64,000 nt of DNA, from positions 2,380,501-2,444,500 of the forward strand of contig JAKTNV010000002.1 of NCBI GenBank assembly GCA_022747635.1, given 5' to 3'. Made by a program: the position numbers and the translations under genes. Positions 11,330 through 22,203 of the stretch are shown in pieces. Source of the DNA: Hetaerina americana (Eukaryota; Arthropoda; Insecta; Odonata; Calopterygidae). Numbering within the stretch: position 1 is the first letter of the stretch; every line of letters begins with the position of its first letter. The notes under the pieces are model-generated. The model did not search any database and was not told where the DNA came from. It saw only the letters and a program-made list of their open reading frames with translations.

Positions 11330-14300
11330 GGTAATCTACCGGTTAAGGTAGGTTTTTGGATGGACACAGCTCCTAAATAAATATTTTGTGACTCATAGCA
11401 AAACATCTACATCAGGTCCCTCTTCATCTCTGAGTAATTTCTTCCTTCTTTCATCCCGTCCAGCATCCCTATCCTGTTCCTTCCCTTTCCTCGTTTGCCT
11501 AACATCCTCCCCTCTATTACAGTCTTCAACATCCCACTGCCGGTCAATACCCCCTTCATCCACTCTTCCTCCTCCATAGGATTTCTCCCAACAAACCCAT
11601 CTCTTCGCCCACCATACCAAGCACTTCCTCATTTGTATTCTACTCGGCCCATTTCACCTTCTCCATTCTTCTCCACACCCACATTTCAAAAGCCTCCAGT
11701 CTACGTCTATCTTCCTGCTTCAATGACGACGTTTCCGCACCGTATATAGCTACGCTCCATATCAAAGTTTTTACGAGTCTTTTCTTAATATCTTTACTCA
11801 ACGTCCCTCTCATCAACTCCCTCCTCCTTGTGAAAGCCTCTTTGCCTAGTGCAATTCTTCTCCTTACGTCCCAACTACTTGGACGGTGTTGGTCCAAAAC
11901 ACTTCCGAGATACGAAAACTGTTCTACCCGCTCTAGTTTTTGCGCTCCTATTTTAATGTATAGCTTAGCCTTTTTCTTTCTAGAAAATCGCATCACCTTT
12001 GTTTTATTAATATTGATTCTCATCCCATGCCTGTCGCACTGAATTTACAATTTACTCAGCAATGCTTGCAACCCCTTGGCTGACTGACAAACTAAAGCTT
12101 GGTCATCAGCGAACCTAACTGATTTTACGAATTCCCCGCCCACTTTCATTCCTATCTCCAGTTCTTCCCACGCCTCTTTGATCATTTCTTCTGCATACAG
12201 GTTGAACAGCAACACTCATAATGGGCAACCCTGCCTTACACCTCTTCCTATCACTGCCCATCCGGACTCCCCGTCCCCCACTCGCACCTGAGCAGTCAGG
12301 AGACATGTACAGGTTTCGGATTAGCCTCCTATCCCTCCAATCTATTCCTATTTTCTGCAATATACTCATTAGTTTTCCCCAATTCACTCTATCTAACACT
12401 TTTTCGAAATATACGAAACAGGCAAATACCTCCTGGTTGTATTTTACATTTCTCTCGATTAATAATCTCATTACTGCAATGGCATCACGCGTACTTCTCC
12501 CCTTCCTAAACCCAAACTGGTCATCCCCTAAGTGCTCATTTGCCTTACTCTCTATCCTTTTGTTTATGATCCTGAGAACATCTTTAGCTGCGTGGGATAT
12601 CAAACTTATTTTCCTGTAGTCCTCACATGACGTAGCCTTTACCTTTTTCGGAATAGGAACTAAAACTGATCTCAAAGTCGTCCGGCCAGATTCCTTCCTC
12701 ACAGATACTACGAATTAGCCCATATAGCCTCTTCCTCCCACATTTTCCTAAACATTTCAATAGTTCCGCGGGAATGTTATCCACCCCCCCGGGCTTATTT
12801 AGTTTCATCTCCCTTAATGCCCTTTCTATCTCATCGTCTAGTATGCCTGGACCTAAGATATCTTCCTCTACGTCATGTTCCATTTCTATGTCTAACTTTG
12901 TTGGTCTAAGTTCTTTACTATACAGTTCTTCTATATATTCCTTCCATCTCTCCTGGATCTTTCCTGTGTCAAATATTATCTTAGCCGACTTATCTCTAAT
13001 TTTTACCATAGATCTTCCTTTCTTACTTCCCGATAAATATCTAACTTTGCTGTACAGCGCACCAATTTCACCTTACCTCAGCAAACTTTCCATATCCTCA
13101 CACTGCGTCTTCCACCATGCTTCCCTTGCCCTATTTGGTGCCCGCCTATATTTATTGTTTAACTCTTTGTACTTCATTTTGCCTATCTCAGTGTGAACAT
13201 TCTACCATTTTCTCCTCTCATTCATCTTTGTAAACATCTCATCCGTGATCCATGGTTTCCTAGTGCTTTTCGCGTTAACGGTTCCAATAGATCCTTTTGC
13301 GGCTTTAGACGACCCTTCCTTGATACTTTCCCATTTTTTTTCGATAGTACTTAGCTCTTTACCAACCTCAATGATTTCCTCTACAGCCTGTTGGTACTCC
13401 TTCCTTTTCAATTAATTGAATGCTTCTACATTCCATTTTTTAACCCGCCATCCCTGACTTATCTTTTTGAAACGGACGCTACATTTCATAGCAACTAAAT
13501 TGTAGTCAAGAGTCCGCATCCACTCCCTGGAAACTGCGAATTTATCACACTGTTCCTAAACCTGTATCTAACCAGAATATAATCTAGCTGATACCTCTCT
13601 CAGTCACCTTGCATTTTCCATGTATACCTGCGTCTTTTGTGGTGCCTAAAGCAAGTGTTAGTGATTACTAATCCCTGTCTCATGCAGAACTCAACTGCTT
13701 TCTCCCCTCGGTCATTCCTCGTGCCTAAACCGTAGTCCCCCACCTCATCACCATCTCTTCCTTCGCCTACCGTCGCATTCCAATCCCCCATCATTATCAA
13801 ATGTTTCCCTGCGGGAACACACGCGATTATGTCCTCTCATTGATTGTATACCCTATCGACCTCTTCCTCCGTATAGTTGCTCGGTGGCATGTATACCTGA
13901 ATAATAGCCAAGTTCGTCGGTTCTGCTTTTATCTCTACTAGTAATAATCTATCCGTTACCTGCTCTATGTGGACTACGCTTCTTCCTACCTCTTCATTTA
14001 ATAGTATGGCAACCCCTCGTTGGCTCCCGTCCCGGCCGCTGCATATTATTCTATAATTATCACTCCAGTAATCCCCGCTATCTTTCCATCTCACCTCGCA
14101 TAGACCTAAAATATCTATATTTCCCCGGTCCATCTCTCGCTTAACATTCTCCAATTTCCCAGTCCTCACCATTGCTCTAACATTCCAAGTTCCTATTCTA
14201 GCTAATTTGGTCTTCTTCTACTGTGTCTTCTCTCCTGCTGATGCTGGTTTTCCCCTGCAAGGGTTTCGTGGGTTGACGACCGTGGAAGCCTTGCCTCCCC

Positions 14301-14670
14301 CGCTGCCGGGCACGACATACGGCCGATTGGGCCGAGCCCCCTAGTTGCCAGGACTCAAAATCTCTTTAGTGGCCATCATATTTATCTTGGGAATGATAAT
14401 CGAGGTGGTTTCCCGTTGCCTTCCTCAATAGTGTTTTTAACGTGACACCATCACTTACTGGCCGCCCCACTAGGGTCAGACACCATTGCAGCCACCTCAC
14501 TGAGGAACAGACGCTGCGTGGAATACCTTTCGTCTGGCTCCTAGCCTTCGACCTATCTGGCATGGGTGACCCTACCAGGAGCAATTATTATTACTCCCGC
14601 CAGCACAGCTCTAGGGGTCATCGGAACGCACAAGCCCTTCCACCACGTGAAGGTTGTAGTCCGGGGAGGG
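11330..14670 (-). mobile_element. LINE A copy 1, RTE-like non-LTR retrotransposon, near full length, decayed
   Basis: Read on the minus strand, this holds an apurinic-type endonuclease followed by a reverse transcriptase. The endonuclease shows MVRTGKLENVKREMDRGNID and LGLCEVRWKDSGDY (about 14170-14060) and MGDWNATVGEGRDGDEVGDY (about 13800-13740). A linker with KEYQQAVEEIIE follows (about 13400). RT blocks are NIPAELLKCLGKCG (about 12780), DDQFGFRKGRSTRDAI (about 12530), VRFADDQALVCQS (about 12115-12080), and a C-terminal IALGKEAFTRRRELM and GAETSSLKQEDRRRLEAFEM (about 11850-11690). Stops and frameshifts break it into several pieces. The 3' end is the near-palindromic GGTAGATTACC tail at 11330, next to (ATT)n, which fits RTE-type short-repeat tails. 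About 3.34 kb long. Confidence 0.9.
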
Positions 14671-15978
14671 CAATGACATAAAACGTATCATCGGCTATTC
14701 CATGGTTCATGGGGCTACGAGGCGCCATTGCAGCCGCCTAGGATTTCTCGCCCATTAAGCCGTCTTTTGGAATGATATTGACCTGATTTGTAAAAAAAAT
14801 GAATATTTTTTTCGAAATTCCTTATCCATTCATCCTCTTTCTTGAAGAATACACGAGAGCTTCCATCGTCTCTAAATTATTGCCGTTTAAAAGAAATATA
14901 CGAAACACGCCTCCACAGTGGCTCAAGAAAATGTTAAGAAAAATCACAGCCCGATTGCTGAACGCTTACTATAGAAGAGGCGCGCGCACGTGCATAGCGA
15001 CGACACGTGTTTACCCTGCCAACTGATAAAATACCGATCTTTCCGAATTTCGCTAGATAACCGCAAGAGCCGCACGAAAACTTACGTGAGACACATCAGA
15101 TAATGGAATATTTCCCAAGCACAGTCAGTGGAGCGGTACATACATGCCTGTTCGCCATCAAGGCATTCAGAGGGCTTGTTTGGAGCAGTGAAAGCTATGA
15201 CTTTGCTCTTGTTAGGTCAGAGGCATGCCGGCGAAAATGGACCGAAGCAGACCGATGGGAGTACCGTTACCGAATCAAATGAACGCTGTACCCAGCACTG
15301 GTACTGCAAAAATATACACTCTAACTTACAGCGAGAAAATACCTTAACACCTGGAATTAAAGAAAAATGAATCGAAAATTAGGGGTGCGGCTATGGTAAC
15401 GGTTTTTTTCCCAATTCGAGACCAATTTCCGCTATAAAAATCCACAACATTACGCCGAGTCATTAAAGTACTGGAATATTTACAAACGCGCGTTCCACGA
15501 TACCCCAGGATATTTTTCACTCGCCAAGGTCCAGTTTTAGCAACACCCAATTGTCGATTGTCGATCACTTCCTGTTTTCACGAATGTTTGCATTTATTTA
15601 TTTCATTAAAACAACGATTATGTGCAGTTAGTTTCAGTTTTTTCGGCATAAAAATATCTACCGAGTCAAAAAACCACGGGAAGTAGCGTAAAACCGTGCT
15701 TTATTTTGAACAAAAAGGATGAGTTTTGATATGAAACGAGCGTGCGAATAATTCTCACAAAAGAGAGGCGAAACCGAGTTTGACGAACGGGTCATCATGA
15801 CCACACATCAAAGAAATAAATCTCCTCACCGCTCCCGTTTCGATAAATATCGTGGCCTTTGGCTCGTTTTCACTTATCCCAGCATAGATTCAGTGTCACT
15901 CGAAGCCTTCCAATGGGACATACGACACAACACACATAGACACCGATTTCTTCGGTTAGTCAACAACCATCCACTAAA
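14671..15978. other. LINE-adjacent shared block, then unique sequence
   Basis: 14671-14818 is homologous to 29334-29512, the sequence just outside the 5' end of LINE A copy 2. Shared blocks include GACATAAAAC, CTACGAGGCGCCATTGCAGC and GGAATGATATTGACCTG. From 14819 to 15978 I recognise no gene or repeat. Confidence 0.5.
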
Positions 15979-16172
15979 TTTATTTATTTATTCAGTATAA
16001 GTCCGAAAACAGCACATTTTGGCCTTTACATCGAACTATTAACAACGATAATAATGTCACATTTACAAACACCCAAGCCCTAGATAGAGGGAAACTCACC
16101 CAGGCGGGAATCGAACCCGCGACCCTTGGAATGGCAGACGAGGACGTTACCCCGCCGCCACCGGGGTCGGCA
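15979..16172 (-). mobile_element. tRNA-derived SINE, family 1
   Basis: On the minus strand it begins with a tRNA-like head: GCGGGGTAACGTCCTCGTCT, then the box-B motif GGGTTCGATTCCCGCC. A short body follows with GTTCGATGTAAAGGCC, then a TGAATAAATAAATAAA tail on the plus-strand left side. Copies at 35475-35663 and 39003-39193 have the same order. The tRNA-like head is part of the SINE and not a tRNA gene. Confidence 0.85.
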
Positions 16173-16593
16173 AATGTAGGTTGAACAAGTTAGATTACAT
16201 GGAGAGGAACGGGGAGGCGAAAATGTGTCGATAGACCAAGTAGCAACACATCCTCCCCAGCTGGCGAGCATACGAAGTCTGTCCAATAAACACGCTGCAT
16301 AGCATTTTTTTCAATCGTTAAAATGATGTCATTCTCGAGGCATTTCAGAAACACTCTCACAGACATTTAATCGAAAATCATGAAAATATTAGTTTCCGCT
16401 TCCATTTAAATCTTTCCATCGCTAGAATGACATTCGAAATGGCACCACTATGATGAAAGAGTATGTGATGAGGGGAATGAATGGACATTGGTCAAATGAA
16501 TTTAAAGCAAGCATTGTTAAAACTCCTTGCGTTTCCCTTTCGACGGCTAGGGAGCTGGAGACAGAATGGACCCGTATCTGAGCGAGTACTCAC
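16173..16593. other. No recognised gene
   Basis: AT-rich sequence between the SINE and the GC-rich block at 16594. It contains no motif I recognise. Confidence 0.35.
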
Positions 16594-16900
16594 CTTTCCA
16601 AATCGCCAGCTCCGCTGAATATGGATGCAAGGTCCGCTTGGTGCCCAGTCGCACCGCGGCTGGAAGGCACCGGAGAGGTCGAGCCTGCAAAGACGAACCA
16701 GCGTCAATAGGAGAAGCGCCTTCTTCCCCTTCCGGCGAGTGGGACACTTAATTAGTCGTCGAGGCGACGGACCGAGAGGACACGGAGAGGGGAGGTCCAC
16801 GACGGCCCCCTTAACGCATGGACTGCTTCTGGGAGGAGTTAAGTGAGAGTTGGGCCGGAGTAAGCACTACTATCCACTTAAGCGTCGCGCGCGGGACTAA
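16594..16900 (-). other. Candidate 5' exon or CpG-rich promoter region
   Basis: This GC- and CpG-rich block is free of the transposon families seen around it. On the minus strand it ends in TGGAAAG followed by GTGAGTACTC, a near-perfect splice donor at 16594/16593. Minus-strand frames here have no recognised domain, so if it is transcribed it may be a non-coding first exon. No downstream exon is identified to the left in this window. The call rests only on composition and the donor. Confidence 0.25.
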
Positions 16901-17133
16901 TGGCCCAGTTGGTTTAGCATGTGGAGGAAAACCGGAAACAGTTAATTGACCAATTACCCACCTGACGAAAGCCAAGGCGGCAAAATAGAGATCTAGGAAC
17001 CCACGCGAAAGCCTGCTGTTTGGATTCCTTCCTCCTGACAAAGAACACGTCGGGATTAGGAATATCGGAGGCAATATTTCGGTTTGGAAGTCTTGCAGGG
17101 GATTTTCCGACACCTTCCCATCTCTCTTTCGCA

Positions 17134-17371
17134 GTAGCGGTAGTTTCTATAAGAGGCGACCGACAGCTGAAATCATATGCGCCATTAAGGGATGGACAGG
17201 AAAGATTAAGGGTGGAGAGAAACCCGGCGTCGGCATTAGCGAAAGGCGCCAAGGGGTCCGCAGCTTAACGTCCCGTCCGACGGACGGCGTACTCACTCAA
17301 AGTGCCCTCTACAAAGCACCTCAACTAGGGATCGGGATGCCACTGAAAAATATCTGTCGCCTCCAGGATTC
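17134..17371 (-). mobile_element. tRNA-derived SINE, family 2, 5'-incomplete copy
   Basis: Reverse complement of the family described at 366-666: GGCGACCGACAGCTGA, GGAGAGAAACCCGGCGTCGG, GGCGCCAAGGGGTCCGCAGC and GATCGGGATGCC appear in order. The copy stops near 17371 inside the CCAGGATTCGA box-B region, where LINE B sequence takes over. Confidence 0.75.
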
Positions 17372-19413
17372 GATGCTACGCTTCGCCGAAGATATTGCGA
17401 TGATAGCAGAAAACCAGGAGGATCTTCAAAGGTGACCAAAAGTATTGGATCAAGTTCTACAAAGAAACAACATGAACATAAACAAGACGAAGACTAAATT
17501 CCTAGTATGTGGGAAAGAGAAGCGAAATACAGTAGTCACACTGAAAGGACAAAAATTAGAGCAAGTGGATTCCTTTCACCTATCTCGGAAGTATGAGGGT
17601 GATGCCGGAAGTACCCGACCCAACAAAGAAAACACAAAAAATTGGAAAAAATTTATTTATTTTCAACATAATCTCCTTTTAGCTCTATACACTTTTCCCA
17701 GCGATGTTCAATAATTTCGATGCCCTTTTTATAATAAGAACTGTCTTGCTCCTCCAAATAGCCATTAACTGCCGATATAATCACTTCTTCACGGGTGGAA
17801 AACCTTGGACCACCGAGCCAATTTTTCAAGTTTGCGAAAAGAAAATAATCCGAGGGGGCTAAATCTGGCGAATAGGGTGCATGCGGTAGATATTCAAACT
17901 TTAAATTCATGAATTTGGGCCATTGCAATAACGGATTTGCCAGCTGGTGCATTGTCTTGATGAACCAACATATTATTCTTAGCCAAATGCGGCGGCCGCT
18001 TTTGCTTGATTTCTTAGCTCGCTCAAACGTTGCAGTAAGTTCACATAATACTCGCCGTTGATAGTTTCTCCTTTTTCAAGATTTTCAATGAAAATTATCC
18101 CACGCGCATCCCAAAAAACCGACGCCATGACCTTGCCTGCAGATGAAACGGTCTTCGTCTTCTTTGGAGGCGGTTCTCCCTTTTGAATCCATTGTTTTGA
18201 TTGTCCTGTCTCGAGTGTGAAGTATTGGCCCATGTTTCATCCGTAATTAATAAACGGCGCTCAAATTCTGCTTTGTTTCTGTGAAACCTTGCTAAACAGT
18301 CATCGAAACATCTTTACGATACTGGTTTTGCTCGAGAGTGCGCAAACTCGGCACCCATCTTGCACACAGCTTTCTCATGTCCAAATTTTCAGTTAATATG
18401 CGATGTACCGCACTTTTTGAAATGCCTTTTATGTCACCTAGCTCGCGCAATTTTAGTCGACGATAATCCAATATCACTTTGTGGTTTTTCTGCGCCGTTT
18501 CTCGAGTCGTCACCTCATTTGGTCGACCAATGCGATGCCCGTCTTGGCAGCTCTTACGGCCTCGTTTAAACTCTGCTGCCCAATACTTGACTCTTGTAAA
18601 CGAAGGATCAGACTCACTCAGAGTAGAATCCAGTTGGGCCTTTCAAATAAAAGTATTGCGTCACATAACAATGACTACTTTTTTTCCTTTTTCACAAAGT
18701 CACTGAAAACGATCACTATTGATGGCTGCCATACAAATACTAAACAACATAGCATCTTCAAACTTGAAACACATGCTTTATAGATTCCATACTTTCTAAT
18801 ACAGTGATATTTTTCAAACAACTACCGCCATCTCTAGGTCAGGCCGGGTACTTCTGGGACTTTCCCATGAGCCATCACATGGGACGGAAGAAGTACTACA
18901 GACATCAAGCGAAGAATAGCTCAAGCAAAGAGAGCATTCACAATGAAAAGACAACTGCTGTGATCAAAGAAGGTAGAACTACCAACGAGGAAACAATGCG
19001 TGAAAACATCCGTGTGGAGCGTGGTGGATCTCTCTGGATCAGAAGCATGGACCATCGGAAAAGTAGACTAGGAAAGACTAGAACCCTTCGAAACCTGGTG
19101 CTGGAGGAGGATGCTTAAGATAAAGTGGACGGATAAAATAAGAAATGAAGAAGTATACAGAAGAATAGATGAAGAACGGGCGATACGGAACACTATCGAG
19201 AAAAGAAGAGCCAGATGGACTGGCACCACACCCTGAGGTACAATGGATTTGTGAAGAATACAATAGAAGGTAAAATAGAGGGTAAAGTCCAAAATAGAGG
19301 AAGGCCAAAGGATAATGGGACAAATAAAGAAGAAAGTACAGTGCAAAAAATACCAGGAAGTGAGCCAATTAGGAAGGGTAGGATGGAGGGCTGCAGTCAA
19401 CCAATCTAAGGAT
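17372..19413 (+). mobile_element. LINE B reverse transcriptase relic, split by a mariner
   Basis: The left part (17372-17613) translates as MLRFAEDIAMIAENQEDLQ, the catalytic block (normally FADD, here FAED). It continues with KVLDQVLQRNNMNINKTKTK, FLVCGKEKRNTVVTLKGQK and LEQVDSFH. The right part (18851-19413) resumes with DGRSTTDIKRRIAQAKRAFT, then ETWCWRRMLKIKWTDKIRNE, ARWTGTT, and the C-terminal RGRPKDNGTNKE. The mariner at 17614-18848 sits between them at a TA. The catalytic change, stops and frame shifts show it is dead. It is 5'-truncated and distinct from LINE A. A small minus-strand piece of the same family lies at 34757-34925. Confidence 0.8.
17614..18848 (-). mobile_element. Mariner-like element (family F) inserted in LINE B
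   Basis: The element lies between TA dinucleotides at 17612-17613 and 18849-18850. Short diverged ends (CCCGACC and CCCGGCC in inverted orientation) are compatible with terminal repeats. On the minus strand the transposase relic runs N to C from about 18600 to 17655: TRETAQKNHKVILDYRRLKL, ISKSAVHRILTENLDMRKLC, MASVFWDARGIIFIENLEKG, VHQDNAPA (second catalytic D), then HAPYSPDLAPSDYFLFANLK (third catalytic D). Restoring the reading frame gives the D-34-D spacing of mariner. Frameshifts and stops inactivate it. Confidence 0.8.
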
Positions 19414-19419
19414 TGAACG

Positions 19420-19490
19420 ATCAATGACGCCAGGATTCGAACCCGGGCCCTCTCGGTGGGAAGCCTGTACGTTAGCCACCGCAACTTCCC
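19420..19490 (-). mobile_element. SINE family 2, tRNA-like head fragment
   Basis: The plus strand reads CCAGGATTCGAACCCGGGCC and GGTGGGAAGCCTGTACGTTA. This is the reverse complement of the tRNA-like head in the copies at 366 and 47904. It follows directly on the end of LINE B and has no body or tail. Confidence 0.6.
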
Positions 19491-20693
19491 TATCCCCTCT
19501 CTCTCTCGTTTGCAACTCAACGTGGAATTAAACATCTCCCCAAAAGTGAATATTCGACAACGCATTGAAATAGAATTGAAAAACCTTCACAAAAATCGAA
19601 CGATGGATTTTAGCGACTAACCGTAGGATGAAGTCCTCTCACCCCCAGACAGCAGCGCCACGGTCGCGTGTCCCCACGGGGACGTAAGAGAATGAAAGCC
19701 ATAGGGAGGGGTCAGGCGACTACTGAGGCCATTTTGCACGGTTGATTATGGCCTATGGAATTAGGGAAGACACTTTGCATGAAGTAGAAAAGAGTGCCAT
19801 GAACAATTCTAGCATATTATTAACGAAAGACACAGTGTCGTCTACTACTCCTAAAACAAATTGCAGGTTTAGCGGAGTGTTCAGCCCGAGTATTCTTGGT
19901 TTCGACGCACAAGGTTTCAAATTAACCTAAATCGTTTGATTCAAATTTTAGGAATTAACTCAAAATCTGAAATTAGTCAGATCAGTACCAAATGAAATGT
20001 CTAAAAATATATTAATATTGAAAACTTGAACATGAAATGACAGTAACGCCAACCTTTGGAAGAATTGGGAGAGAAAACGTTTTTTTTCGACCGCAACAGC
20101 CGAGAAATATAAAAGTGGATGCGGCAGATAAAACAAATTGGCGGGAAACGAATGCGCACCGCTGGATAATGAGAAACATTTTACATTAGTAAAGCAGCCA
20201 ATCGGCATCTCAATCGAGAAGAATGCACTTCTGCTGAAATTCAATTCTTTTGCATCACATTTACATTTTAGCATATGCCATTCGATGACCAATCCAAGAA
20301 TGTATGAGGCTATCATATTTACGTCTAGATTTTTTGACACCTCCAAATACTGGCATGGGTTCGAAGTAAATCACGGTTCTAAGTTTAGGTTCCGGTTGGG
20401 AGCGGGTTTCCTGCATACTTCCGCTTCGAAATCCTGTCATTTGGACTGATACCGCAGAAATACTCTGAAGGCCCATTGACGGTAATAATAACAAAATATT
20501 TGGCCCCACTGGGCCGTCGAACACCAACATTAAAAATACACAGGACACCGCATCAATCCAAACTAATCAACTGGCAACCAATACGAAATACGCGTTTATA
20601 AGTTCGTATACTGTGCTAAAAGTGAATAACAGACGGAAGATTTAAATACTTTTAACAATGAACAGTTTAATATAATATGTTCGTATATATTAG
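19491..20693. other. No recognised gene
   Basis: Overlapping open frames of about 100-130 codons at 19960-20550 on both strands show no family motif. No repeat shared within the window was seen. Confidence 0.35.
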
Positions 20694-20997
20694 TGTGGTG
20701 GGGGAGAAGAGGGGATAGTCGGAGGAAATCATAAGGAGGCAGGAAAAATGGATGTAAAGCATATTGATCGGCAGAGGGATGTTGACGTCCGTAATAGAGG
20801 GGGCAATGTTAGGCAAAGGAGGGAAGGACTGGAACAGGATAGGGACGTTGGACGGGATGAAGGGAGGAAGAAAGTACTCAGAGATGAAGAGGGACTTGAT
20901 GTAGAGTAGGTTGCTTGATTGTGTTTCGCTAGGAGAAATAAGATATTTATCTGGTAGTTGTGACCATCCAAAAACCTACCTTAACCGGTAGATTACC
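20694..20997 (+). mobile_element. LINE A, 5'-truncated 3' end
   Basis: It matches the last 300 bases of LINE A: the GGACGGGATGAAGGGAGGAA stretch, AAGTACTCAGAGATGAAGAG, then the terminal block CATCCAAAAACCTACCTTAA and GGTAGATTACC. An ATAAATAAATAG tail follows. Frame-breaking changes are present. Confidence 0.85.
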
Positions 20998-21009
20998 TAT
21001 AAATAAATA

Positions 21010-21195
21010 GTTCAGCACGCTGCCTGTAACTCGCGTTGACAAAGCACAAGAACACGTCTCCATACTTCCGCTTCTCGAAGTACACTGTACGAATGTAACG
21101 ATCTCAAACCTGCGCATGCGTGTTGAGGGGGAATATTACTTCCACATGCCACCAGGAGTGCTCCAGAGGGCCATTTTGTTTGTTGTCTACAAGCA
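21010..21195 (-). mobile_element. Mariner family B, left-end fragment
   Basis: The reverse complement matches 9205-9370: CTCCTGGTGGCATGTGGAAG, GCATGCGCAGGTTTGA, TTCGAGAAGCGGAAGTA and GTCAACGCGAGTTA, the last of which covers the start codon region. Nothing beyond the first codons of the transposase remains, and LINE A sequence abuts it on the left. Confidence 0.65.
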
Positions 21196-21673
21196 TGTGT
21201 GAATTAGTTTTCAGCCTACCCTCGTATTAAACGCTACCATTCGTGGTGACACCTTTCCGTATTCCACAAAACATGGCATTTAAACTCCCTGCCACCACAT
21301 ACTCAAGGACAGGTAACTAACATTGAATGCACGATTGTTTCTCGGAATTGCGACAGCATTTTGTGGAAAAAATATTGGAATTCAAGTGATGCACTTCATA
21401 CGTTTACATAATTATCACTGTGAAAAAACAATTTCATTTTTAAAGAAATCACAACGATTAATGATTAAGCACACCTCTTGGAAGCGGACAACATTTCATT
21501 CATAACTCTGAAATAAATCCATTTACGTACTAACCTTATGATGTCATGAGGCTTGCTTGCTTTTCTCATACCATGAAAATCATCTGATCTCCAAGCTGTA
21601 ATTTATCAACCACATAATCAGACGAATAAATACATACAAGTGAAGATTCTACATTCAGATATCGTTTTCCATC

Positions 21674-22188
21674 GGATTCTGCATTCTCGGGTTTCACCGC
21701 GTCGTTGTTTGAAGCTGACAAAAGTTTCACCGAAGTTGCTTTCGGAGTCTTCAGGCCGAAGATGAGGGACTCGGTTTTAAAGGTTTTTATTTCCGTAAAG
21801 AACAGCGCACAAGAATGAATACATAAAATATATAGTGGAAACATAACACAACAATACGGAAACCCCGTTTTAGGATATAATCCTCTTCGGGGGAGGGACT
21901 CGGAATTTTGCCACCCTTATATAGGTGGTCCCGTCTAGTGGCCGCTCGCTGATTGGTCCGTTTCCGGAGAACTCTCTTCCACGCGTTGTGGAGATGGTAG
22001 CCTTCATCTCTGTTAATGCTCTCCGGGTTTTTGGCGATCTCAATGGCTTCTCTAATCAAGTCCCTCATCTTCGACCTGATGACGCCGAAAGCAACTTCGG
22101 CGAAACTGTTGTCAGCTTCAAACAACGACGCGGTGAAACCCGACAATGCAGAATCCTTCAAACCACCGCCGCGAAAACCTACGCAGCC
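21674..22188 (-). mobile_element. Short Penelope-like insertion with inverted ends and 15-base duplication
   Basis: The target duplication ATATCGTTTTCCATC lies at 21659-21673 and 22189-22203. Inverted arms of about 100 bases (21674-21776 and 22055-22156) share TTTCACCGCGTCGTTGTTTG and AGATGAGGGACT. A 32-base extension (22157-22188) follows the right arm only. Between the arms, the minus strand encodes the C-terminal tail of a Penelope-like protein: MRDLIREAIEIAKNPESINR and DEGYHLHNAWKRVL, about 22075-21970. The reverse transcriptase and nuclease domains are absent, so this is a severely 5'-truncated, non-autonomous copy. Confidence 0.8.
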
Positions 22189-22203
22189 ATATCGTTTTCC
22201 ATC

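Noticed and set aside
11830..13196. Plus-strand open frames across LINE A copy 1, and similar ones in copy 2
   Set aside because: They are antisense to endonuclease/RT sequence and contain no motif of their own.
16085..16172. tRNA-like sequence (minus strand), also at 35590 and 39115
   Set aside because: The box-A and box-B motifs sit at the head of a repeated body with a tail in three copies, so these are SINE heads. No complete cloverleaf was recognised.
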